A stretch of 64,000 nucleotides of DNA from Paulinella micropora (taxonomy: Eukaryota; Cercozoa; Imbricatea; Euglyphida; Paulinellidae). The notes below the pieces were generated by a model. It saw only the letters and a program-made list of their open reading frames with translations, ran no database searches and was not told where the DNA came from. This document shows positions 1 to 11,700 of the stretch, in pieces. Each line of letters opens with the position of its first letter. Positions within the stretch are counted from its first letter, which is position 1. The stretch covers positions 166,315-230,314 of the forward strand of contig WBZZ01006702.1 in NCBI GenBank assembly GCA_019918135.1, given 5' to 3'. A program made the translations under genes and the position numbers.

Positions 1-2866
1 CTGGGGGTGGGTGTGTTGCTGCGACTAGAGTACAGCGAAAGGGTAGGCGACGGCGTGGCACTACAGGTCGGCGTGAGGCTGACGGTAGACGAGCGCGTGG
101 CGGAGGCGGTCAGGCTGGGGCTTGGCGTTGGGGTCGCGCTGGCGCTGCTAGTTGGGGTGGGGGTGTTGGTAAGCGACGGGCTGGGCGTCTGGCTGGGCAG
201 CTCGCACGAGGGTACATCCAGGGTGACCCTGAGGTCGCCAAGAATGGCGGATGAGCTGCACATAAAGTTGTAGATTGAGTACCAATGGAAATTGCGCAGG
301 ATGACGAAGCGGTACGCGTTGTAAGTAGCGGGGAGCGACGGATCCAAGGTTAGTGTTCTGCTCTGCTCGGGGGCCCAGCCGCTCCAGAGACCGCTTGTAG
401 CGAGGTAGGTCCAGTCTACGCCGCCGTTGCTAGAGCCCAAGACTACCAGCTCCGAAACAGCGGAGTGGGACGGGCAGCCCGCGTTGTCAGTACAGCCGCC
501 TTGGTTATTAGGAGTGATAAGCGCCGGGTTGCTGATCACACTGACAGAGAAAATCCGCGCTGAGTTGCCCCAGGTCTGGTTGAAGTTAACGTAAGCTCCT
601 GCGTAGCTGGCCCCGTTGGCAGCCACGGTGACCGGCGCGAGGATGCTGGCTGGGAAATTGCAAAACCCACCGCTGCTGCCGCTGCTGGCCTGGCCGTAGT
701 TGCTACCGCTGTTCCAGTGCGTAGAGGCCAGGCCGTCCACGACACTGCGTGCCTGCTGCTGCTGTGCCGCAGAGCCCCCGCTAACTTGGACTTGCCAGCC
801 GTACAGGTAGTCGGGCGACGTCAATTCCTGGGCGCCGGCCCGCACGTAACCTGGCGCGCACGTGCAGGAGGGGCCCGCGCCGCCCGGCGTATTGCTGCAA
901 ACCCCGTTGGGCCCACAGCCTCCGTTGTTGGGCAAAGCACAATAGCCCGCGTTGGGCGACCCTAAGGGGGTTAGGCTACCTGACGCCGTGGCTGTCAACA
1001 AAGAGTTGGGGCTCCGGGACGCGGTCGGGGTAGTAGTACTAGTAGTACTAGTAGTAAGCGTGACGACAGAGGCGGACGTCGTCACGGGCTGCGTAGCCTG
1101 CACCGAGGGCGTGGGCGTCGTCGTCACAGAGGTTGTCATGGACGCGGTTACCGTAGTAGTAGTAGTACTAGTAGTACTAGTAGTAGTAGTAGAGGTACTA
1201 GCAAGCATGACGGGGGCGGACGTCGTCGTCGTTGTTACGGGCGGCGCGACCTGCACTGAGGGCGTGGGCGTCACGGAGGGTGTGTTGGTGGATTCAAACT
1301 TATTGCAGGACGCTTCCTGTTCCAGCAGGGAGACCTCCAGGTGGCCAAACGCCGCCCGCGCCCTGCAGCCTGCTGCTGCAGCACGCTGATACGCAGCGGG
1401 GAAAATAAAACGAAAGCGGCTATAAAAAGCATTACCTATTACCGTGTCGGTCCCGGGGCCGGCGGGGATGTTCCACCCCTTTTGCGTACCGTCGCCGTCG
1501 TCAGGCGCAAGGGCTGCTTTGTACACGGTGCTCCAACTCTGGCCCCCGTCGCGAGAACCTACAAGGTGGATTTCAGACAGCAAGGCAAGCGCCCCGTCGT
1601 CGTCGGTGCCCGCCGGTTGCGGCGGGTACAGAGCTAGGCTGCGCAGCCCCACGCGCCGAGCTTGGGGGCCCGTAAGTTCCAAGTATTCGCCGAGCACTCC
1701 GCTTGCGCGGGAGTCAACGTTCGGCGTAGTAGCGGCAGCCGCCGCGCTGGCGGTGGAGCTCGCGGCGCAGGAGGCGGCAGTAAGCCGCCAGCCCCCGGAC
1801 TCTACTGCAAGTAGCCCGGCGGGTGGTACTAGCGTGTAGCGGGCCCGCCCCCAAGAATAGCCCGGACGGCACCAGACCTGGCTGAGGTTGCCACTCAGCC
1901 TGGCTACCCTCTCCACCAACCCCTCGGTTTTCGCCTGCGCCAGATTCAAGCCCGACCAGCTGCTAAGCAAGTTGGCGTCCAGGGTGTCTACGCCCGCAAA
2001 CAGGTAACTGACATCCGTCGCCTGCGACATGTTCCACGGGAGGCTGTCCGTAATCCGCAGCTTGGACGCGTTCAGAAAGCCCCGCTAAAGTTGCGCGCCG
2101 AGGACAGATCCAGCTTGCTCAGCCCGGGAATCTCTTCGGCCCCGCTGCCCGCGAAGGCCAGCGCCAGGCTCGTCACGCGCGAGGTTTTTCAGCCCCGTAC
2201 GTCCGGAACCAAACGGGGCGACCAGGCCAGCATACCCGTCAGGTCCTCGGCGTCGCGAACGCGCAGCCCACTCATGTCGAGGAGCAGCCCGGGGAGCTCC
2301 GCAAACGAGTAGCTCCAGTTGCGCACCAGCTCCGCGTCCTGCAGCCGTGACAGGGCGGGTAGTTCCAGCAGCCCTTGTGCGCGGTAGAAGTGCTGCCCGC
2401 CAGTACGCGCCAGTCGCAGACCTCCCCACTGTACTATGCGCTCCACCACCATCCCCGTGGGGTTGCGCTCCCGCCACGCGGGCGTCATCGCCCAGTCGGG
2501 CACCACGCCAGTGACCACGACGTCGTACGTGCCCTGTGCTGGGTACGCGTGTTCGCACTTCCCGCCCGCGCCCCGGTCGGGGCAGGTGCTTTGCGTTCCG
2601 TCCCCCCAGTCCACCTTGTACAACGCCGGCTGTTCCTGCTCTTGCAGCCGGCGCGCCCGTGCGCGCGTGCGCTGGGCAGTGGCAGGCCCCGCAGGCATCT
2701 CAAAGCGCAGGCCGCCCCGGCCGTCAAGCTGGCTTACGGTAAATAGAAGCGGCTCCTTGGATTTCCAGCCGCACCAAGGGGGGCGGGGGGACGCGTGGGC
2801 TGTATCCAGCGCCCAACACAGCCATAACCCCAGTAGAAATAAGCTACGAGTGGCAGCCCTTGCCAT
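1..2866 (-). CDS. Mosaic surface glycoprotein, copy C (partial, frame-disrupted)
   Basis: This is the third tandem copy of the giant surface protein; its 3' end lies beyond the window. The ATG at 2866 starts a signal peptide (MARAATRSLFLLGLWLCWAL) matching the starts of the other two copies. A PKD-like segment follows (YKVDWGDGTQS, then a cysteine and ...GTYDVVVTG), then BspA/DUF285-like repeats (LRVRDAEDLTGMLAWSPRLV), a Ser/Thr-rich linker rich in AGT/ACT codons on the minus strand (about 1000-1270), an EGF-like module (about 860-950) and a discoidin-like module (about 240-840). The frame changes several times, for example near 2085, where an AAAGCCCCGCT stretch is one base shorter than the equivalent in copy B. 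Probable role (inferred): secreted or virion-surface adhesion. Frame breaks may be sequence errors or decay. Confidence 0.6.
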
Positions 2867-2945
2867 TTGTCACTGAATCTGGTTGTTGTAGTAGTAGTAC
2901 TTCTTTTTGACTGGCTTTCTTTTTTCCCCCTTTTTGCTCTGTCCT

Positions 2946-5900
2946 TTAAGTCTCTTGAGAGAGGTCTGCACACCAAAACAAGATAACACCTCCCCCTCTC
3001 ATTCCCCCGAAACGAGAGGGGGAGGAGGGAAAGAAAGGGGGGGGACGGGGGGGGGGGGAGAAAAGAAGAGCAGAGGGGAAGGGGGGGGGGGGAGACAACT
3101 TGCTACCCCCCCCCCCCGCGCAAAAAAAAGAGAAAAAAAAATGTTTTTGGTTGACAAAAGAAAATTCAGCCCCCCGGGTTCCGCCAGGAATGGCGGGGCG
3201 TAGCGCTTCGTAGCACCACTCGTTGAAAAACATGTCGTCTACCGTAGCTTGACCAGAGGTGCTGGGCTGTATTTGGGTGATGACAAATCTGTAGTGGGAG
3301 TACATGGCGGGGTTATCAATGACACAGGTTTTCTCGTGCCCCAGCCATAATGGAGGGAGGTTGGTCTGCGGTGACAGAATGTCCCAGTTGACTAAGTCGT
3401 ACCCGCCCAGCAGCGCAAAGCTGACGGGAGTGCCGGCACACACCCCGTGCGCGTTGGTTGTCTGCCGACAGCCAAAGGAGTAGCTAGTGATCACTCTATC
3501 CGACGAGTGCGAGAGCTGCACCCACTCCCCCGCCATGCCCGCGCTGCTCTTAGTGCCCAGGTAGGCGCCAGTTGCCACGTCGTAGGCATTGTCCGAGGCC
3601 CATCTAGACGCGCCCGTGTAAGCGCCCACAAGCGCCCAGAGAAAGGCCGAGCTACCGCTCTGCGAAAGCGTCCAGGACTTGTACGTCAGAGAGGTAAACC
3701 AATCCGAGTAAAAGGCTCGGTTCACCCTGCGGCAGTCGCTGTCAGACGGCCACATGGCGCATTCGTTTTGCTGGTAGCAGCCCTGCCCCAGGCCCCCCCG
3801 AGCCGCGCCCTGGCATCGCAGGTGCAATTGTAGCTGCTAACAGGAACATTGGCGCAGCTAGGGCAGCACCATTCCCGCAGCCAAAGGCGTTGGATCGCTA
3901 CATTCGAAGCGCCGCCACTCTTAGACACAACAAACCGGTACACATTGTAGGGCCCTGGCTGGTCAATAAAAAATCGTTGCCTGGCGAGCCCCGCCGACCA
4001 GCTGATGGCCGGTCTGTGCAGCAGCGTGGTCCAGTTCGTGCCGCCGTCTCTGCTAGCTAGCAGAGTAAAGTTGCGTGGAGACCGAGCTAAAGCCGCGGTC
4101 GCCTGCATGATGAACTGGGTGATGACACGTGGAACACTGATTTGCACCTGAATGTATTCTCCTGGAACACCAGCGGTGTTGACGCCGCCAGCGTAGATTC
4201 CGGACCCGGATACATACGTACCAGCCACGCACCGCCAGCCTTCACTGTAGACAAATTCTGCAAACGCCGAGCCGGCGACAGTGCCTTCTGACGAAGCACT
4301 TATGGTATAGGTGGCTGAGGCGGTGCTCAAGGTGTTGGAACTGAATGAGGTAGTCTCGAGAGTCTGGTCGCAAGCGCTGGTCCAGGCGGTGCACTCGTTG
4401 ATCTGCGGGCTGGGGCTGGGCGTGAGCGAGCTCGTGGCCGTCACGGACGGTGTGGCGGACGGCGTCACGGCTGGTGTCACGGACGGTGTGACGGAGCGAG
4501 TGGACGTGATTGAGAGAGTGGGCGTCGCGGACGGTGTCGAGGAGGCGAGGATACAAACAGGGGCTTCAATAGTTATCAGGAGGTCGCCCAAGCGCGGGTT
4601 GGGCAAACACGGCGTCCCCGTATAAGAGATCCAGTGTTGATACACCACGAAGCGATAGGCAGTGTAACCTGACGACGAGGAGGTCAGAGCCACGCCCCTT
4701 TGCTGCCCCGCGGCCCAGCTCGTCCAACCGCCGGCTGTTGCTAGCAGGGCCCAGCCGGAGTTGCTGGCGGGATTGTTCGAGGCATAGATTTGCAACGCCT
4801 CCACGGCAGCAATCTCCAGGCACCCAGCAAACAGTGCGCAGTTGTTACTGGGACCGAAAGACACAGTGCGCTGGGTAGCCACGACTCCAACCGACCACAG
4901 CCTGGCGGAAACGTTGTCGGACTTGGTTAGCTGTACGTAAGCCCCGAAAACGTTATTTGTCACTGGCCCGGCACTAGCTACGCTGGCGCTGATTGTCCAC
5001 CCCCACGAGCTGCCGAGCGATGTTAGTTGGCTCTGGTTGACGTAGCCCGCGTTGCATGTGCAGTAGAAGGAGCCACGCGTGTTGGTGCAGCCGCCGTTGG
5101 CGGTACAGCCACCGTTGTTGGCGGCGGTGCACTCGTTGACGTCTGGCGATGCGGACGGCGTCACGGACGGCGTCGCCGACTGGCTAGCTTGCACAGATTG
5201 GCTGGAAGTGAGTGAATTCGTGGGGCTGTTGGTGGGCGTGTTGCTGCGGCTGGAGTACAGCGAAGGGGTAGGCGACGACGTGGAGCTACCGGTCGGCGTG
5301 AGGCTGACGGTAGATGAACGCGTGGCGGAGGCGGTCAGGCTGGGGCTGGGCGTCGGGCTCGCGCGGGCGCTGCGAGTCGGGCTGGGGGTGGGGGTGTTGC
5401 TACGCGACAGGCTGGGCGACTGGCTGGGCAGCTCGCACGAGGGGACGTTCAGCGTGACCCTGAGGCCGCCGAAGATGGCGGAGGAGCTGCACATCGAGTT
5501 GTAGACTGGGTACCAATGAAAATTGCGCAAGATGACAAAACGGTACGCGTTGTAAGTAGCAGGAAGCGACGGATCCAAGGTTAGTGTTCTGGTCTGCTCG
5601 GGGGCCCAGTTGCTCCAGAGACCGCTCGTAGCCAGGTAGGTCCAGTTTGTGCCACCGTTGCTAGAGCCCAGAACTACCAGTTCCGAGACGGCGGAGTACC
5701 CGGCGCTCATCACGCTGACAGCGAATAGCCGCGCCGAGCTGCCCCAGGTCTGGTTGAAGTTTACGTAGGCTCCTGCGTAGCTGGCCCCGTTGGTAGCCAC
5801 TGCGACCGGCGCGAGGCTGCCGCGGTGAAATTACAAAACCCGTCGGTGGCGCCGGTGGTGGTGGACTGGCCGTAGTTGCCACCACTGTCCCAGAGCGTAG

Positions 5901-6407
5901 AGGCCAGGCCGTCCACAGCATTGCTTGCTTGCTGCTGTACTGAAGAGGCACCACTAACCTGGACTTGCCAGCCGTACAGGTAGTCGGGCCACGTCAATTC
6001 TTGAGCGCCGGCCCGAACGTAGCCGGGCGCGCACGTACAGTAGGGGACCGTGCCGCCCGGCGTATTGTTGCAAACCCCGTTGGGCCCACAGCCTCCGTTG
6101 TTGGGCAGATCACAGTAGCCCACGTTGGGGGACCCTGACCCTGAGGGGGTTAGGCTGCCTGGCGCCGTGACCGTCGGCAAAGAGAAGCTGGGGCTCCGGG
6201 ACGTGGTCGGTGTAGTAGTAGTAGTAGTTGAGGAGGTACTGGTAGTGCTAGTAACAGTAGTAGTGCTAGGCGTGACGACGGAAGCGGACGTCGTCAAGGG
6301 CGGCATGACTTGCCCCGAGGGCGTGAACGTAGGCGTGGGCGACACCGAATTTGTCGAGATTACCACCGCGGGCGTCACTGACGACGACGCGGTAGTACTA
6401 GTAGTAC

Positions 6408-6481
<74 letters not shown>

Positions 6482-8157
6482 AGCGTGATGGGGGCGGACG
6501 TTGTCGTCGTCGTCGTCACGGGCGGCGTGACTTGCACCGAGGGCGTGGGCGTCACGGAGGGTGTTACGACGACGGATTCAAAACTATTGCAGGACGCTTC
6601 CTGTTCCAGCAGGGAGACCTCTAGGTAGTCAAGCGCTGCCTGCGTCGTGCAGCCTACGCCTGCGGCAGCGCGCTGGTAAGCAGCGGGGAAAATAAAGCGA
6701 AAGCGACTATAGAAGGCACTACCTATTACCGCGTCGGTCCCAGGGCTGGCGTTGATGTTCCACCCCTGCGAGAAATCAGGCGCGGGGGGCGCCTTGTACA
6801 CGGTGCTCCAGCCTCGACCCCCATCTTCACGAGAACCTACTATGTGGATTTCGGGCAGCCCGGCAAACGCCCCGTCGGTGCCCGCCGGCTGGAACGGGTA
6901 CAGAACTAGGCTGCGCAGCCCCACGCGCCGGACTTGAGAGCCCGAGCGCGTAAGTTCCAGGTATTCGCCGGGCACAGCACTTGCGCGGGAGTCTACGCCC
7001 GGCGTAGTGGTGGCAGTCGCCGCGCTGGCGGCGTTGGCGTTATTGCCGCAGGAGGCAGTAAGCTTCCAGCCCCCAAACTCTAATTCAGGTAACCCGGCGG
7101 GCTGCTCTCTTTTTTGTACTAGCGTGTAGCGGGCCCGCCCCCAAAAATAGCCCGGGCGGCACAAGATCTGGCTGAGTTTTCCACTCAGCCTAGCTACCCC
7201 CTCCACCAAACCATCGGTTTTCGTCTGCGCAAGATTAAAGCCCGACCAGCTGCTAATCAGGTTGGCGTCCAAGGTGTCTACGCCCGCAAACATATAACTA
7301 ACATCCGTCGCCTGCGACATGTTCCACGGGAGGCTGCCCGTAATTCGCAGCTTGGAGGCGTTCAGAAAGCTCCCGCTAAAGTTGCGCGCCGAGGACAAGC
7401 TCAACTTGCTCAGCCCGGCAATCTCCTCGGCCCCGCTGCCCGCGAAGGTCAGCGCCAGGCTCGTCACGCGCGAAGTTTCCCAGCCCCGTACGTCTGGGAC
7501 CAAACGATGCGACCAGGCCAGCATGCCCGTCAGGTCCTCCGCGTCGCCAACGCGCAGCCCACTCATGTTGAGGAGCAACCCGGGGAGCTCCGCGAACGAG
7601 TAGCTCCAGTTGCGCACCAGCTCCGCGTCCTGCAGCCGTGACAGGGCGGGTAGCTCTAGCAGCCCCCGTGCGCGGTAGAAGTGCTGCCCGCCAGTGCGCG
7701 CCAGTCGCAGACCCCCCATTGTACTATGCGCTCCACCACCATCCCCGTGGGGTTTCGCTCCCGCCACGCGGGCGTCATCGCCCAGTCTGACACCACGCCA
7801 GTGGCAACGACGTCGTACGTGCCCTGTGCTGGGTACGTGTGTTCGCACTTCCCGCCCGCGCCCTGGTCGGGGCAGGTGCTTTGCGTTCCGTCCCCCCAGT
7901 CCACCTTGTACAACGCCGGCTGTTCCTGCTCTTGCAGCCGGCGTGCCCGTGCGCGCGTGCGCGGAGCAGCAACAAGCCCCGCAGGCATCTCAAAGCGCAA
8001 ACCGCCCGGGCTGTTTAACTGGCTTACGGTAAATAGAAGCGGCTCCGCGGATTTCCAGCTGCACCAGGGGGGGGGCGGGGGACGCGTGGGCTGCATCCAG
8101 CGCCCAACACAGCCATACCCCCAGTAGAAATAAGCTACGAGTGGCAGCCCTTGGCAT
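2946..8157 (-). CDS. Mosaic surface glycoprotein, copy B (frame-disrupted)
   Basis: Second tandem copy. The start is the ATG at 8157, which encodes a signal peptide almost identical to copies A and C; the annotation needs a frame change in the C run near 8070 to join the PPWCSWKS segment. Order: signal peptide, PKD-like domain, BspA/DUF285-like repeats (7300-7650), discoidin-like domain (6650-7000), a very long poly-Thr linker (6392-6482), EGF-like module (about 6010-6120), discoidin-like module (5450-6000), Ser/Thr/Pro linker, EGF (DVNECTAANNGGC, about 5060-5140), two more discoidin-like modules and a Cys-rich end. Frame changes lie near 8070, 7715, 5800 and 3800, mostly at G/C runs. The nominal stop at 2946 lies beyond the G-rich tract, so the true C-terminus is probably near 3150. 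No transmembrane anchor was recognised. Adhesion role is inferred. Confidence 0.65.
2985..3140. repeat. G-homopolymer-rich intergenic tract
   Basis: Between the likely end of copy B and the start of copy C lies a purine-rich stretch with repeated runs of 8-10 G on the plus strand. It resembles the tracts found at most gene borders in this window. It could form G-quadruplex structures; it does not look coding. Confidence 0.6.
6392..6482. repeat. (AGT)n trinucleotide microsatellite encoding poly-Thr
   Basis: About thirty consecutive AGT-type triplets on the plus strand, read on the minus strand as ACT (Thr) inside the mucin-like linker of glycoprotein copy B. Copy C has shorter interrupted arrays at about 1030-1050 and 1155-1190; copy A has none. 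In-frame length change would alter linker length without breaking the gene. Confidence 0.9.
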
Positions 8158-8716
8158 CGTCTCCAGCTACCTCCTGCAGAGGCTCCGTCTTTGCCACAAG
8201 CTGGAATCTGGTTGTTGTTGTTTTTTTGTTGTAGTCTTTGCTGTGCTTTTTTTTCGTCTCTTACTTTTAATCTCTGGAAGGGGGGGAGGACGGGGGGGGA
8301 AAGGGTTGTTAGAATTCTCTCCCCCCCCGCGTCCCCCCTTCGGCGGGCCTGGGGGCGCGGCGGGCATGTACCGTGACGCCGCCAACTTCGGAAAAGAAAG
8401 GTTTTAATAAGAATCAGCTACGTCGTTGTCTTTTCTACTATTGCAGGCCGCAGCCACCAGCGGACACGGCGGTACCACTTGGCCGCGCGCTTGCTGTCGC
8501 GCTGCACGCCTACGCCCTCGAAGTAACACCAGCTCAGTGCCAGCCGGGCGGTAGCGTGACCCGCTTGTGCAGCGTGGAGATACCAGCTCACAGCTGCGCC
8601 AAAGTCCGGCTCAATGCCTTGACCGCTTTCGTAACAGAGCCCAGGGTTTTGAGGTTTTCAAGGTCTTCTTTTTAATTAAAAGGCTTTTTGTTTGTGCAGT
8701 GAACCCCGCCTATAGC
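8158..8716. other. Intergenic region between glycoprotein copies A and B
   Basis: No supported gene. It contains a T-rich stretch at 8218-8275, a short G/C homopolymer tract at 8280-8340, and an AT-rich palindrome TTTAATTAAA at 8671-8680 just downstream of the copy A stop codon. Open frames here are short and unremarkable. Confidence 0.6.
8671..8680. terminator. AT-rich palindrome, candidate 3' processing/termination site
   Basis: TTTAATTAAA lies about 37 bases downstream of the copy A stop codon (8717, minus strand). The same palindrome lies between two convergent genes at 52733-52742, and related TTTAATAA motifs lie close to several other stop codons. Role is inferred from position only. 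Confidence 0.35.
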
Positions 8717-11700
8717 TCACAGAAAAACAGTAGTGACCGTGGGGTTGTAAGCATCAGTTACAAGGTGCTGGCTAGTGCTATCGTACAAAGACCAGCGCAA
8801 TGTACCGCTGTGCTTTAGGATAGTGAAACCAGTAAAGTGCCAGGTCATAAAAGACGGCTGCAGACCAGTGGCGCTGCACCGGACTATGGTCGAGGCTTGG
8901 GCCCCGTTACCGTTGGGGTACGCATTATATAAGCAGTAACCCCCGTCGCCTAGCAGCGGGAACCGGAGGAGGCTTCGCCAAGCGCTTGCCTTCCACAGCA
9001 CCGTGCCTCCGAGCGAAGAACAGGCGGACGCAGTCACTGTGCCGCCGGTATTGGCCGTCATGCACCAGTTGTTGCTGGTCAGCTGGAAGGCTATCGCGTT
9101 CAGCGGGTCCCAGCGGCTGAACATCACGGGCCCGGAACCGACGCCGATGGTAGTTACGGTTGTGTACAGGCCCAACTGGTTGTCTTCGGTATTCATATAC
9201 AACGCGAGGTTCACGTTGCTTTGGATGGTCTGCGCGGTCGCGTTGTACGTCCAGAGCTGCGTTGTACGTCCAGAGCTGCGTCGTGTCCATCAGCGTCGTG
9301 ACCTGGCGCAGCATCACGCCGTAGCGCGTGCCGCTGGCCCAGCCGGTCCAGGTGGGCCTGGTACAGCAATAGCTCAGCGCCCAGTCCCGGCGGGGTAAGT
9401 ACAGGATGCGACCGGCGTCCCAGACGAAGGGCGCGGGCTGCCAGCACGCCTCGGGGCTGAGCACCAGCGCCAACTCGCCGCCGTTCACAAAGCTCGCGCC
9501 CACCGCCGGGCCGGCACAGAAGTTGTCCGACAGCCTGTACAAATGGAAAGGCGAAAACCGTGCAGCTGGGTACATTACCGGGAGGTTAACAGCGCTCGAC
9601 CACGACACTAGCAGGCCGTTGGCCGTCGTGTTTAGGTAAGCGCGCCGGCCGGACCACACGTGTAGAAGCTGGCTGGGGCTCTCGACTTGCCAGCGCAGGG
9701 CATCCGGCCGCAGGCTAACGCTGTCGCGGGAGACAAAGTACGAGGCCAGCTGTTGTTGACCGCAGTCACCGCTGCAGGGCGCGTAGTTGTTGGCCAGGCA
9801 GTAGTCGCCGGGGCCCAAGAACGGCAGGCGGAGCCTGCCTCCGGAAAAGGCCAGCAGGTTGTTAGCGTTCTGCGTGCAGATAGTAGACAGGAAGAGCGTG
9901 GGGGGGTCCGCGCCGTTCGCGGCGTGCATGCAGTAGCTGTCGCTGCCGAGCTGCAGCATGGTCGTCGTAAAAGCCGGCGGCACGCCCAGGCCCAGCGCAC
10001 CCACGGCCGCCGCGTCGTTGCCGCCGTAGACGCTGAGCAGGTTGTCCTGGGCGTTGAGGTAGCCCCCGCCGGGAAACAGCGCGCTGGGAAAGTTGCTCCG
10101 CAGGGTCCAGTTCGAGCCACCCACTGCGCTCAAGGTCCACTGCGCTATAGTATAGTCCGTGAGCTCCTGCCAGTGGTGCAGCCTGGCCTGGTAGCGCGAC
10201 GTAGCAGTCCAGCCGTTGGTCCAGGGGTTCGTCCAGTCCTGCACTAGGGTCCACCTGGGGTCGGGCTTGTACAGCACGTACAGCCCCTGGAACAGGACAA
10301 AGAGCGGGGGCAGCGAGCAGGCCTCTGGCGTGAAGCGCAGAGTGCTCTGCACGGCTTGACCACGGAAGTTCAGCTTGAGGTCCGTGAGTTCAGCATAAGT
10401 AACGGTCTGCGTGTAGATCGACTCAAACACCCACCGGTACACCTTGAAGGAAGCAATCACGTACGGTGTGAAGCTCCTGCTCTCGCCCGGAGTGTTCCAG
10501 GCAGGTTCGTCCCCCGTGCCGGACCCGTCGCCGCTGCGGTACAGGAGGGTCCAGGCAGTGGGCGAGTCGCTGGCCTGCGCGGATCCCCACACTGCCAGCC
10601 GCCTGGGGAACGCGGAAGCGGCGGCGGATAACGGGGTTGCCTGGATGGAGAAGCTGTACAGAACCATCGGTGTGCTCCCCACCCATCTGACTTGCAACCA
10701 CTCGCCTGGGACCCCGTTAGTGGTCTGCGAGAAGCTCGGGGAGTTGTAAGCCCCGCTGGGGCTCAGGTAGCTGTTGGGGGCCGACCGCCACGACAGGCTG
10801 CTGCTGCTGTCGAACGCTCGATAGGCATCGCTCGTATAATCATAGGCGCTCGACCTCGTCAGGCTCCACAGGCTGCTGTATTAGGTGTTGCTGCTGCTGT
10901 AGGTGGGGAAGGTGTACAAGCTGCCCGCATTGCCGAGCCCCGCGTTCGGCAGCGGTTCGGCGCAGTAGCCGTCCGAGGGTCGGTACAGGTGGAAGCCGGC
11001 GCGCCGCGGGTGTAGGTTGTCGGCAAAGGTGCCGACATTGCTGGCGTAGCCGCCGGAGGTCCAGTAGACGTAGTGGCCGTTGGCGTAGACGTAGTGGCCG
11101 TTGGCTTCCGTGACCCAAACGGTCGTCGCCGACACGCGCCACTGCAGGTTCGCCGGCTTGAGACCGATAGAGTTGCACCTGACTAGTATCGAGGCCACGT
11201 GCCCCCCGCCGCAGGTGCCGCAGCCCGTGGGGTAGGCGTTGTGCAGGCACCAGCCGCCGTCACCCACATACGCGAACCGCAGCGTGCTGCTGGCGTAGCC
11301 CGAGTAGCTGAGCATGTTGCTAGGGGACGGCGTACAGCCGCCCCCGACCAGGCCGAGCGGCCGGTACGGGTAGCCGTTGAGTCTAAGCCGTGTTTGACGT
11401 TGAGGCACAGCATGCCGTTGTTGGTGAGCTGCAACAGCGTGTAGTTGAAGGCAAAGCCCGCGCCCAGGCCCACCGCCCCCGCGCTGGAGGCCGCCGCCAC
11501 GCCGTACACGCTAAGCCGGTTGTCGTCGGTGTTGAGGAAGCCACCGGCCGCGTACGAGGCGTGCGCGTTTGCGGAACTGAGGCGGCCGGTGCTCGCGTCC
11601 CAGGTCCACTGCTGCGAGACGGCGGAAACCTCCGCGCTGAGGCGCAGCTGCGCCGCAAAACGCGTGGTCGACGTGCCCGCGGCCCACGTGTTAGTCCAGG

